Shown one piece after another: positions 39,743 to 47,470 of a DNA stretch of 48,684 nucleotides. Within the stretch, counting starts at the first letter, position 1. Each line of letters opens with the position of its first letter. Under the pieces are notes generated by a model that had not been told where the DNA came from, ran no database searches, and was given only the letters and a program-made list of their open reading frames with translations. The position numbers were made by a program, and so were the translations under genes. Source of the DNA: Candidatus Peribacteraceae bacterium (lineage in GTDB: Bacteria; Patescibacteriota; Gracilibacteria; Peribacterales; Peribacteraceae); NCBI GenBank assembly GCA_028711345.1, contig JAQTSK010000009.1:1-48684 (forward strand), in the 5' to 3' direction.

Positions 39743-40804
39743 CTACGTCGCCACCCTTAGCCTGCGCTTCTGCAGTTTGAATGTCGTATCCAGCTCTTCC
39801 ATACGATGACGGAAGGCACTGTCGGCGAGGTGCGTCGCCGCGCGCAGCTCGTTGTCCGCGCTGTTTCTGGCGTCCCTTGCCTCGCTGCGTGCTCCTGTCT
39901 GCTTCAACAGATTCTCCTGTTCGAGGGTTTTTTTGCGGTCTTTCCACTCGCTTTCCAGTCGCCTCTGACTGCGGTAACCATCCAGCTTGATCTCCTCCGC
40001 TTTGCGTTCTGCTGCGTTGAGGTCACGCATGGACTTCAGCGCGGAGAGCTGGTGTGCCGTTTCCGTGCTTTGGGTCTGCATCTGCATCCGGTGCCATCCT
40101 TCCAGCCGGTAGAGGTTCGCCTTCAGTTCGCCGTCGATGGCATTCTTCCGTTCATGCGCCTCTTTCTCTATGTCCCTGCAGCGTTCCGCATGCTTGCGCT
40201 GCGCCTGTTCCAGTGCCGTGCGGTGGTCGAATTCGGCGTGCTGTCTGTCTGTCGCGTAGTCGGCTGTCAGATTGTTGAGATGCTGCTGGATGGCTATCTT
40301 CGCGGCCGCAGTCGTGCGGATGTCCGTCATGTACATCTCCTGCTTCTTCTTCTCCGCGGCACGGATCCGTTCCAGTTCCTGCTTCCGCTTCTCCTCCTCG
40401 TCCTTCTTCCGCTTGTCGGCTTCCAGTTCGCGCCGACGCTTCAGTGTTTCCGTGCGAAATGCATTCTGTTTTTCCCGTGCCTGCTCTTTCTTCGCCGCTC
40501 CTTCCCGCACCGCCGCCTCCGAGAGTCCGATGCGCGCCTCCTTGTTCCGCGTTCTTTCCTCGCGTCTCAAGCGCTCCTGCGCGGAGCGCTTTTCGCCGAG
40601 TGCAACCGCACGTGCAATATCAGCGGCGCGATGCGGCGGGGACTTTTTTATCGAAGACGGCGACGACGGGGAGACCGGAGCTGACTTCGGTTCTTCGTCA
40701 ATCGGCGGGGATTGTGCTATATCCGCAGAAGGAGTGGAAGGTGCAGCCGGTGCAGGAATATTCGGATCGCTTGCCGGCGACGGATCCGCGGATGGTTCGG
40801 ACAT
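39743..40804 (-). CDS. Pro-rich coiled-coil protein of unknown function
   Basis: 353 aa. Residues 1-55 are Pro/Ser/Ala-rich and disordered (SADPSPASDPNIPAPAAP). Residues ~60-350 are almost unbroken charged helix (RLRREERTRNKEARIG, ELEADKRKKDEEEKRKQELE, RHAEFDHRT-type heptads), predicted as a long coiled coil. There is no signal peptide or membrane segment. The role may be structural or scaffolding, which is an inference from composition only. It converges with cassette B across tRNA-Leu. The start follows TGC-TATAAT by 8 bases. Confidence 0.8.
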   Translation of the reverse strand: MSEPSADPSPASDPNIPAPAAPSTPSADIAQSPPIDEEPKSAPVSPSSPSSIKKSPPHRAADIARAVALGEKRSAQERLRREERTRNKEARIGLSEAAVREGAAKKEQAREKQNAFRTETLKRRRELEADKRKKDEEEKRKQELERIRAAEKKKQEMYMTDIRTTAAAKIAIQQHLNNLTADYATDRQHAEFDHRTALEQAQRKHAERCRDIEKEAHERKNAIDGELKANLYRLEGWHRMQMQTQSTETAHQLSALKSMRDLNAAERKAEEIKLDGYRSQRRLESEWKDRKKTLEQENLLKQTGARSEARDARNSADNELRAATHLADSAFRHRMEELDTTFKLQKRRLRVAT

Positions 40805-40812
40805 ATCGGCTT

Positions 40813-40818
40813 ATTATA
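40813..40818 (-). promoter_or_regulatory. Extended -10 box of the coiled-coil protein gene
   Basis: On the minus strand, TGC-TATAAT (consensus hexamer), then 8 bases to the ATG at 40804. Confidence 0.65.
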
Positions 40819-40872
40819 GCAGAAAGATGGGGGTTATGGGTAGACCGTTGCGGGTGAAATATAATGGGAACA

Positions 40873-40953
40873 AACGAGGGCAAGAAGGAAAAATGGCAAA
40901 AAGGCAAAAGGTACATTTTGCCCTCTTTCCCTTTTGCCCTTTTGCCCTTCTTC
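40873..40953. repeat. GGCAAAAGG-type repeat with inverted partner, copy 2
   Basis: AAAATGGCAAAAAGGCAAAAG is followed by CATTTTGCCCTCTTTCCC and TTTTGCCCTTTTGCCC, able to form a long hairpin directly after the aspS stop codon. It may serve as an aspS terminator, since read on the minus strand it ends in a T-rich arm. Confidence 0.7.
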
Positions 40954-42734
40954 TAGGCGTCCAGATCTTCCAGCCTGATCCGCAGTTCCTTCAGCTGCAC
41001 TTCCGGCACCGCCGCCGGAGCGCCCAGCAGCAGATCCTTCGCTTTCTGATCCTTCGGGAACGGCGTGACCTCGCGGATGTTGGGCTCGCCCGCAAGGATC
41101 ATCACGACACGATCGATTCCGTAGGCGAAACCGCCGTGCGGCGGGGCGCCGTACTCGAACGCGCGGAGCATGTGACCGAACCGTCGTTCCTGATCCTCGC
41201 TGTTGATCCCGAGCATTTCGAAGACTTCCGCCTGCAGGACGGGATCGTGGATCCTGATGGAACCGGAACCCAGTTCGTAACCGTCGAGCACGAGGTCGTA
41301 GCAGATGGAGTGCACCTTGAGCGGTTCTTCTTTGCGCTTCGCCCATTCATCCATATTCGGACTCGTGAACGGGTGGTGGCTGAAGGTGAGCGTGCCGTCG
41401 TCATTCTCCTCGAACATCGGGAAGTTCGTGACCCAGAAGAGCGAGTGCGTCGTCTCGTCGATCAGTTTGAATCTCTTCGCGGCCTCGGCGCGGATCCGGC
41501 CGAGGGATGCGCAGACGATCTTGTACGCATCGGCGCCGAAGAAGAGTGCGTCACCTTTTTCAGCTCCGGTTGCCTTCTGCAGTTTCTCCAGGAATCCCGC
41601 TTTGAAGAACTTGAGGAGCGGGGATTGCGGGCCGTCTTCTTTGAACAGAATGTACGCGAGTCCTTTGGCTTTGAGTTCGCGAACGACGACTGTCCACGCG
41701 TCGATCTCGCTTCTCGATAATGCTGCACCTCCGGGCACGCGCAGTGCACGCACGACACCGTTCTTGAGTGTGAGCGCATCCTCGAACACTTTGAAGCCGC
41801 ACCCTTTGATCAACGGTGTGATATCGACGATCGGCAGATCGAAGCGGAGATCCGGCTTATCCGATCCGTACGTATCCATCACGTGCTTCCACGTGTATTT
41901 CGGAACGCTCCCACCTTTGATCTTCTTCGTGCTGCACTCCTTGATGATTTCCACGATCGATCCCTCGATGATCTCCTGCACGTCCTCCTGCTTCGGGAAG
42001 CTCATTTCGAAATCCAGCTGCAAAAATTCAGGCTGGCGATCCCCGCGGAGATCTTCATCACGGAAGCAGCGCGCGATTTGGAAATATCGATCAAGTCCCC
42101 CGACCATACAGAGCTGCTTGAGCTGCTGCGGACTCTGCGGAAGGACGAAGAACGTTCCGGGATAGACGCGGGACGGAACGATGTACTCGCGTGCGCCTTC
42201 AGGAGTGCCCTTGATGAGACACGGCGTATCGATCTCCAGACAGTCTTTGGAGGTGAAGTAGCGACGGATGATCTGGAAGATCTTGGACCGCAGCACGATG
42301 TTCCTCTGCATCCGCGCGGTGCGCATGTCGAGGTAGCGGTACTGCAGTCGCAGCTCCTCATTCACCTCTTTCGGCGAGTCGATCTCGAACGGCGGCGTCT
42401 TGGCTTTGTTCAGAACCGTGAGCTTGGTGACCGTGACTTCGATCTCGCCGGTCGGCATCTTCGGATTCACGGCATCCTTCTCCCGCTTTTTCACCGTTCC
42501 CTCGACCTGCAACACCCATTCCGGACGGACGGTTTCGGCGAGTCTGAAAGCCTCTTTGTCCGTCTCCGGATGGAACACGATTTGCGTGAGGCCGTACCTG
42601 TCGCGGAGATCGAAGAAGATCAGTCCGCCGTGATCGCGGCGCGTATTCACCCAGCCGCAGAGGATGACGGATTTCTTGGCGTGCTTGGCCGTCAGTTCGC
42701 CGCAGGAGTGGGAGCGGAGGGAGGTGGAGGACAT
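40953..42734 (-). CDS. aspS: Aspartyl-tRNA synthetase (bacterial type)
   Basis: 593 aa, the normal bacterial length. The N-terminal OB fold (SVILCGWVNTRRDHGGLIFFDLRDRYG) binds the anticodon. Class II motif 2 is FRDEDLRGDRQPEF, a GAD insertion domain lies near 290-410, and motif 3 (GGFAYGIDRVVMILAG) is near 530. It charges tRNA-Asp, and possibly tRNA-Asn if the enzyme is non-discriminating. The start at 42734 precedes the OB fold. A longer frame to 42806 would translate the FLPFLPFCPF repeat region upstream. Confidence 0.97.
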   Translation of the reverse strand: MSSTSLRSHSCGELTAKHAKKSVILCGWVNTRRDHGGLIFFDLRDRYGLTQIVFHPETDKEAFRLAETVRPEWVLQVEGTVKKREKDAVNPKMPTGEIEVTVTKLTVLNKAKTPPFEIDSPKEVNEELRLQYRYLDMRTARMQRNIVLRSKIFQIIRRYFTSKDCLEIDTPCLIKGTPEGAREYIVPSRVYPGTFFVLPQSPQQLKQLCMVGGLDRYFQIARCFRDEDLRGDRQPEFLQLDFEMSFPKQEDVQEIIEGSIVEIIKECSTKKIKGGSVPKYTWKHVMDTYGSDKPDLRFDLPIVDITPLIKGCGFKVFEDALTLKNGVVRALRVPGGAALSRSEIDAWTVVVRELKAKGLAYILFKEDGPQSPLLKFFKAGFLEKLQKATGAEKGDALFFGADAYKIVCASLGRIRAEAAKRFKLIDETTHSLFWVTNFPMFEENDDGTLTFSHHPFTSPNMDEWAKRKEEPLKVHSICYDLVLDGYELGSGSIRIHDPVLQAEVFEMLGINSEDQERRFGHMLRAFEYGAPPHGGFAYGIDRVVMILAGEPNIREVTPFPKDQKAKDLLLGAPAAVPEVQLKELRIRLEDLDA

Positions 42735-42741
42735 AGAAGAA

Positions 42742-42815
42742 GGGCAGAAAGGGCAGAAAGGCAGAAAGGGCAGGAAAGGGTGGAAGGCAAAAAGGAAAGA
42801 GGGCAAAAGGGCAAC
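42742..42815. repeat. AAGGGCAGA tandem repeat upstream of aspS
   Basis: Five or more AAGGGCAGA-like units run into GGCAAAAAGG and GGGCAAAAGGG units. It fills the gap between the four-helix-bundle gene and aspS and is open in the aspS frame. Confidence 0.75.
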
Positions 42816-42827
42816 AGGAAATGCAAT

Positions 42828-43184
42828 TTAGCCTATAAGTCTGGTGATAAGGTACACGATTCGTCGGCAATGATCGCACAAATCATCACGTTCAGCCGCT
42901 GTCAGATATACAAGTTCCAGTGAAAGTTCCGCAAAACTATCGACCTCCGTTGCAGATCCTCTGGCACGATAATAGAAAGAATCGCGATGCGCTTTTGTCG
43001 GCATTGCCGATCCCTCTGCGATATTGGCCATGACAGAACTCGACGCTCTCCGAAGCTGACTCACAAGGCCGAAGAGCTCCTCCTTCGGAAATTTTCGAGT
43101 GAGACAATAGACCTTCATGGTTAACTTTTTCGCTTCCTGCCATGCAATCAGCTCGCGGAATCCTTTGTTGAATATCTGCTTCAT
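42828..43184 (-). CDS. Four-helix-bundle protein (S23/rRNA intervening-sequence protein family)
   Basis: 118 aa, the family's normal size. Four helices with the signatures FRELIAWQEAKKLTMKVYCLT, FPKEELFGLVSQLRRASSSV, ANIAEGSA and ARGSATEVDSFAEL match the avd/S23 four-helix-bundle family. Members are found in 23S rRNA intervening sequences, beside diversity-generating retroelements (Avd) and alone. No retroelement is seen here. The start follows TATGAT by 6 bases. Confidence 0.93.
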   Translation of the reverse strand: MKQIFNKGFRELIAWQEAKKLTMKVYCLTRKFPKEELFGLVSQLRRASSSVMANIAEGSAMPTKAHRDSFYYRARGSATEVDSFAELSLELVYLTAAERDDLCDHCRRIVYLITRLIG

Positions 43185-43190
43185 GATCCA

Positions 43191-43196
43191 ATCATA
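43191..43196 (-). promoter_or_regulatory. -10 box of the four-helix-bundle gene
   Basis: On the minus strand TATGAT ends 6 bases before the ATG at 43184. Confidence 0.5.
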
Positions 43197-43261
43197 CGAT
43201 GAAGTATTGACGTTTGTAACCTCTTGCCTTCTTTCCTTTCTTTGCCCTTTTGCCTTCGCTG

Positions 43262-44836
43262 CTACCGCCGCTCGATCGTCGCTCTGTCCAGTTGCTTCAG
43301 CACGTATTCCGGATTCAGCGTGTACGCATTCCGGAAGGCATCTTTCGACTTTGCTTCGTTGCCGAGGATGCGAAAAAGCGTGCCGATCTCGTAGTACGTC
43401 TCCGCGCTTCTCGGGTTCAGCCGGAGTGCGGTGTCCGCCTCCCGGAAGGCGTCGTCCATCCGCCCGAGATTGCTAAAGAGCATCGAGAGATTCCGATGCA
43501 CGACCGGCAGATCCGGCGCGACAATCGCAGCCTGCTGCATGTCTGCGAGCGCAGCATCCCACTCACCGCGGAGGGAGTGTGCATTGGCGCGGTTGTTGAG
43601 GGCGATGAACGAATCGGGATGGACCCGCAGTACGTCGGTGAACAAGGTGATACCGTTCTCCCAGACGGGCACGCGTGCAAATGACAGAAGAATCAGAAGC
43701 AAGAACAGCGCTGTGACGAACGCCGACCGGTAACCCGATGAGACGCGAAAATGGATCATGCTGCTGCTCCATCCTTGAACCACTGCTGCGGCGAAAAATA
43801 TCAGCGGAAGGTAGACGTAGCGATCCGACGTGATGTACGGGCCGCCTGTCTTGTGCGCATTGAATAGTCCCGGCACAAACAGGATCAGTGCGGACGCCAG
43901 CCAGAACACTGTCCACGGTGAGCGGCGACGGAGGAGGAACACTCCCGTCATTCCGATGGCCGCTGCGACGATTGGCAGGAAGATGGCAGGGTTCCGGAGT
44001 GTGACCGGACCCAAGAACGGGTACATGACGCTCAGATGAATGGGGACAAAGAGATGCCCTATCGTCAGCATGAACGCCTGACCCGAGAGCAACAGCGCCT
44101 CGCTGAGGCCGGAGCCGCCCGCTGCTTTCTTGCCGTAGATCGCGATGAGACCGAAGATGACGGCGATGAGGAGCGACGGCCACTGCTCTCTGATGGATCG
44201 CGGAAATGTGCGGCGTCCGAGGATCAGATCGATGAGCACGAAGATGGCTGGGAGGGGAAGTACGCTCGGTTTCGACAGCACTGCAAGCAGGAAGAGCAGG
44301 AGGCTCACGATGAATGTCTGTCGGTCGCCGATCCGTACATACAACGTGTACGCCACGAGTGACGCGACGGCGAAAAATCCTGCGAGCAGATCCTTCCGCC
44401 CTGCGATCCACGCCACCGCTTCGACGTTGACGGGGTGGATCAGGAAGAGCAGACCGGCGGCGAGTGCGAGATTTTTCTTCTGCGTCAGGAGGAGCAGGAA
44501 CCAGACAACCAGCAACGATGTCGCGATGTGCAGGAAAACATTGATGAGGTGAAAGATTCCCGCGTTCAAACCGGCGAGGACGACGGTGACTTGATAGCTG
44601 AGTGTCGTGAGCGGGACAAAGAGCTCGGGATCGTAGGATGTGAACGCGGTCTTCAGGCTTTCGAGTGTGGGATTGAGAACGATCGGATTGTTCGTGATCA
44701 GGAGATCATCGTCGAAGGACTGGAAGCCGAATGTGACGGTCCTCCCGAACACGGCGATGCCGACTGTGAGAAAGAGCAGAACAACACCCAGTGCCGCCTG
44801 CCTCGTCATCGTCGGTGAAGGATCATCGGAGTTCAT
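43262..44836 (-). CDS. TMTC-like GT-C membrane glycosyltransferase with TPRs
   Basis: 524 aa. About ten membrane segments follow an N-terminal loop with the acidic pair FDDDLLITNNPIV, then LTTLSYQV, FHLINVFLHI, HPVNVEAVAWIAGRKDLLAG. This is the classic TMTC/PMT-type GT-C pattern, in which Asp residues in the first loop are catalytic. The C-terminal ~130 residues contain three TPRs (IALNNRANAHSLRGEWDAAL, RADTALRLNPRSAETYYEIG-like). Such proteins transfer mannose or related sugars from a lipid carrier to secreted proteins. The gene begins 4 bases after the nrdR stop codon, so it is likely co-transcribed with nrdR. Confidence 0.85.
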   Translation of the reverse strand: MNSDDPSPTMTRQAALGVVLLFLTVGIAVFGRTVTFGFQSFDDDLLITNNPIVLNPTLESLKTAFTSYDPELFVPLTTLSYQVTVVLAGLNAGIFHLINVFLHIATSLLVVWFLLLLTQKKNLALAAGLLFLIHPVNVEAVAWIAGRKDLLAGFFAVASLVAYTLYVRIGDRQTFIVSLLLFLLAVLSKPSVLPLPAIFVLIDLILGRRTFPRSIREQWPSLLIAVIFGLIAIYGKKAAGGSGLSEALLLSGQAFMLTIGHLFVPIHLSVMYPFLGPVTLRNPAIFLPIVAAAIGMTGVFLLRRRSPWTVFWLASALILFVPGLFNAHKTGGPYITSDRYVYLPLIFFAAAVVQGWSSSMIHFRVSSGYRSAFVTALFLLLILLSFARVPVWENGITLFTDVLRVHPDSFIALNNRANAHSLRGEWDAALADMQQAAIVAPDLPVVHRNLSMLFSNLGRMDDAFREADTALRLNPRSAETYYEIGTLFRILGNEAKSKDAFRNAYTLNPEYVLKQLDRATIERR

Positions 44837-44840
44837 GGAG

Positions 44841-45290
44841 TTATTTTTTGAAGAACCGGCTCAGCTCCTTCTTGAACTCATCCACGTCCTTGAATTCCCG
44901 ATGCACCGACGCGAAGCGGATGTACGCAACCTTGTCCAGTTTCGCGAGCGCCTTCATGACGTCCATCCCGATCGTCATCGACGCCACTTCCTTCTTGTTC
45001 GCCGCCCATTTCTCTTCCAGCGTCGACAGCAGCCGATCGATCTTCTCCTGTGTCACGGGTCGTTTGGTGCAGCTCAGCCAGATGCCGCGTTCCAGCTTGG
45101 TGCGGCTGTACGGCTCGCGCGTCCCGTCGCGCTTCACGACGATCAGGTTGCTGAGTTCCTGCCGCTCGAACGTGGTGAACCTGTGCGCGCACTTCGGACA
45201 TTCACGCCTTCGGCGAATGGCACGACCTTCCTCGGCGATGCGCGAGTCGATGACGGCCGAATCTTCATGCTTGCAGCGGGGGCAGTGCAT
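44841..45290 (-). CDS. nrdR: Transcriptional repressor NrdR
   Basis: 149 aa, the standard length. The zinc ribbon has Cys3, Cys6, Cys31 and Cys34 with RRRRECPKCAHRFTTFE. An ATP-cone domain (VVKRDGTREPYSRTKLERGI) fills the rest and ends KVAYIRFASVHREFKDVDEF. It senses (d)ATP and represses ribonucleotide reductase genes by binding NrdR boxes. No reductase gene is in this window. The ATG at 45290 is set by the conserved MHCPRC start. A weak TACCCT lies just upstream. Confidence 0.97.
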   Translation of the reverse strand: MHCPRCKHEDSAVIDSRIAEEGRAIRRRRECPKCAHRFTTFERQELSNLIVVKRDGTREPYSRTKLERGIWLSCTKRPVTQEKIDRLLSTLEEKWAANKKEVASMTIGMDVMKALAKLDKVAYIRFASVHREFKDVDEFKKELSRFFKK

Positions 45291-45421
45291 GGGGGAAGGG
45301 TACTGCAAAATATGAAAATGGCACAGAAAACCGGAGGAATACACTCAGGAATCGGCTGTTGCAGAAAGTCATCTTCGTTCATGTAAAACGAAAGGGCACC
45401 GGTCTTCCCGAAACAAACGTT

Positions 45422-45461
45422 GTTGTCGTAGAGACGCCCGATCGGGCGTCTCTACGAGAAC
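45422..45461. repeat. GTAGAGACGCCC palindrome, copy 2
   Basis: GTAGAGACGCCCGA and TCGGGCGTCTCTAC form a perfect 28-base core with GTTGTC and GAGAAC flanks. It belongs to the family of 36461-36501. Nothing else is seen in the 45291-45576 gap apart from the promoter at its end. Confidence 0.85.
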
Positions 45462-45564
45462 CGAGTCGATGATTGCGGCTCATCTCCGAAGAGTCTCTGA
45501 CGAGATCTCAGCCAATTCGTGAGTCCATTCGCCTCAGTCACTTCCGCAAATTCAACAATTGTGA

Positions 45565-45570
45565 TACACT
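45565..45570 (+). promoter_or_regulatory. Extended -10 box of the TSP3-repeat protein gene
   Basis: TGA-TACACT ends 6 bases before the ATG at 45577. Confidence 0.55.
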
Positions 45571-45576
45571 GATACG

Positions 45577-46662
45577 ATGCGTCCGAATCCATACGTTCTG
45601 CAGGCACTCAAGTACGCGACGATGACGCTGGCGGTGTTACTGGCAATCGTCGTGTTCGTCGCCGTTATCCGGAGGAGCGGAAGCGCTCTGACGGGTCGCG
45701 TGGTCACGCCTCAGGAAAACGGCATCATCCCCTCGTTTCACTTCACGGGTGAGCGGGCGGTACAGGGGTTCACCGCACCGGCAAGTTCGCACAACATCTT
45801 CGAGATTCCCGGTGGCATTCGTATCACGCGCATTGCGTTTCTCGGTGGTCCCAAGACCGATCTGGAGCGTTACTGGGGATACTGTTTCAGTGGCAACGAG
45901 CAGCGGAACAAGGAGAACGGTCTCACGGGTCCGGCACTCTACGATGGGAAGTACTTCTTCTCCATGGGCGAGCGGAAGGCACAGCTGGCCAGACCCTCTC
46001 CGGGGGATAACGACCTGATCGGCATTCTGAAGGCCGTCGATGAACCCGCACCGCAGGCCAAGGCATCCATCGCCGAAATTTTCAACGGCGGCGAAACGTG
46101 CTACGTCATGAGTTCCGTGGATCTTCCCGCCGGGATCGATTCCGATGCGGATGAGATGAATAATGCGCTCGAGCGGATGTACGGCACCGATCCGAATACT
46201 GTCGATACCGATCGCGACGGGATACCGGATGGCGTGGAAGTCTTCGTCGGCTCCGGCAATCCGTTGGATCCGGATACCGATCACGACGGTTTGGTCGACG
46301 GTTGCGAGGATAAGAACAAGAACGGCAAGCAGGAGAAAGGCGAAACCAGTCCCATCGCCGCCGATACGGATCGGGACGGTCTGTGTGATGGCAATGGCAC
46401 GGCTGCAGGATGTCCCGAGCCCAGGGAACGTGTGTGTACTCGCCTCGCCAACGGCGATCAGGATTGCGCCGGCAAGCTCACGACGCCTGTCTCGGGTGAG
46501 GATATGAACCTGAACTGTACGGTGGATGCGGGGGAGACTGATCCCGTTAATGCAGAGACATTCGACATGCCCGACTGGGAGTACAAGTGGAACAAGTTCC
46601 CGAGTGCTCACCCCGGAATACCTGTTCCCGCATCATCGTCAAGCACATCTTCCGGATCGTGA
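45577..46662 (+). CDS. Membrane-anchored thrombospondin-type-3-repeat protein
   Basis: 361 aa. Residues ~13-32 are a membrane anchor (MTLAVLLAIVVFVAVIRR). Residues ~40-185 form a beta-rich domain of unknown type with two cysteines (GYCFSG, GETCYVM). Residues ~188-275 carry calcium-binding TSP3/EF-like repeats (DSDADEMNNALE, DTDRDGIPDGVE, DTDHDGLVDGCED, DTDRDGLCDGNG). The Ser-rich end is PASSSSTSSGS. It probably sits on the outer face of the membrane, with the TSP3 part stabilised by calcium. Confidence 0.85.
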   Translation: MRPNPYVLQALKYATMTLAVLLAIVVFVAVIRRSGSALTGRVVTPQENGIIPSFHFTGERAVQGFTAPASSHNIFEIPGGIRITRIAFLGGPKTDLERYWGYCFSGNEQRNKENGLTGPALYDGKYFFSMGERKAQLARPSPGDNDLIGILKAVDEPAPQAKASIAEIFNGGETCYVMSSVDLPAGIDSDADEMNNALERMYGTDPNTVDTDRDGIPDGVEVFVGSGNPLDPDTDHDGLVDGCEDKNKNGKQEKGETSPIAADTDRDGLCDGNGTAAGCPEPRERVCTRLANGDQDCAGKLTTPVSGEDMNLNCTVDAGETDPVNAETFDMPDWEYKWNKFPSAHPGIPVPASSSSTSSGS

Positions 46663-46673
46663 TCACGGAGAGG

Positions 46674-46946
46674 ATGTTCCGACGGAAGACTCTCATTCAT
46701 CCGCACAAAACGCATTTCACCACTTTTCCTTTCATAGATCCGCGCACTGCCAAAAATCCGGGTGTCCGATTGCTCCTTGCGTTGTGCGACTTGGCGGTAG
46801 TGACGGTATTGGTTTACATCGCGGTACGTTCAGTCGCACGGACATCCGTCGTGTCCGATGACGTCCCTCTTCCCTTTGGGGGCATGGGATCATCCATGTT
46901 CAAAAGAGAGCTTCCCCTGCATGTTCCGTCTCCATATCCAAGGTGA
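46674..46946 (+). CDS. Small membrane protein downstream of the TSP3 protein
   Basis: 90 aa. A basic N-terminus (RRKTLIHPHKTHF) precedes one membrane segment (LLLALCDLAVVTVLVYIAV) and a short outer tail. No family is recognised. The ATG at 46674 has GGAGAGG directly before it and lies 11 bases after the previous stop, so it is probably co-transcribed with the TSP3 gene. Confidence 0.6.
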   Translation: MFRRKTLIHPHKTHFTTFPFIDPRTAKNPGVRLLLALCDLAVVTVLVYIAVRSVARTSVVSDDVPLPFGGMGSSMFKRELPLHVPSPYPR

Positions 46947-47400
46947 CAGATCAGCTGTTTGTCGCAGCACTGATTGTTTATCCCCTGCTCGGCATCGATC
47001 GGCTGAACTGATTATGATCCAATCTGAGGGGGACACTTCAGTATTCGGGCATTTCGTAACTCACTGACTCTGATCCGTACGGTGGATTGCCGTCCGTCCC
47101 GCCTCATCCTCCGGCTTCTCGCCCGCTTCTTGGTGATGCGCAAAGACAGCAGCGATGGCAGGATTTCTTTCGATGAACGGGGAGAAGGAGAGCGGCTCCT
47201 GCTTCAATAACGTTTGTTAGTGCGAGATGATCGGACAAACACGGTTCAAAGCAGGCTCCGGAGAAAGTCACCCCCTCTCCATGTACTCCGATCGATTCAT
47301 TCCGGAGCACCTGACATGATTGAAGGATGATCGGACAAGGGAGAGGGGGCAGGGGGTGAGGCGACGGTCGCAGAGTCAGAAGCAGTTACAGCACTTCGTC
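46947..47400. other. Intergenic stretch with dispersed repeats, no gene seen
   Basis: There is no convincing open frame. GATGATCGGACAA occurs twice (near 47226 and 47326). CACCCCCTCTCC near 47270 is complementary to GGAGAGGGGG near 47341, so the two can form a hairpin around the second unit. The rest shows nothing recognisable. Confidence 0.6.
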
Positions 47401-47429
47401 TTGCAGAAACTGTCGTTCAAGAGTACAAT
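47401..47429 (+). promoter_or_regulatory. Promoter of the Cys-rich surface protein
   Basis: TTGCAG (47401-47406), a 17-base spacer and TACAAT (47424-47429). The leader would be ~35 bases, pyrimidine-rich, with no Shine-Dalgarno site before the ATG at 47471. Confidence 0.6.
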
Positions 47430-47470
47430 AATCTGAATAACCACACCAATTCCCCTTCCCCTCTTCTTTT

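Noticed and set aside
39412-39780. A 122-codon plus-strand frame
   Set aside because: It reads through the tRNA-Leu gene and the GGCAAAAGG repeat.
40272-42923. Plus-strand open frames of 482 and 346 codons across the coiled-coil gene and aspS
   Set aside because: They are antisense to aspS with intact class II motifs and to the coiled-coil gene with a good -10 box. Composition (Phe/Arg/Ser-rich) is that of a shadow.
42828-43184. Diversity-generating retroelement accessory gene (Avd)
   Set aside because: The four-helix-bundle family includes Avd, but no reverse transcriptase or template/variable repeat pair is visible nearby.
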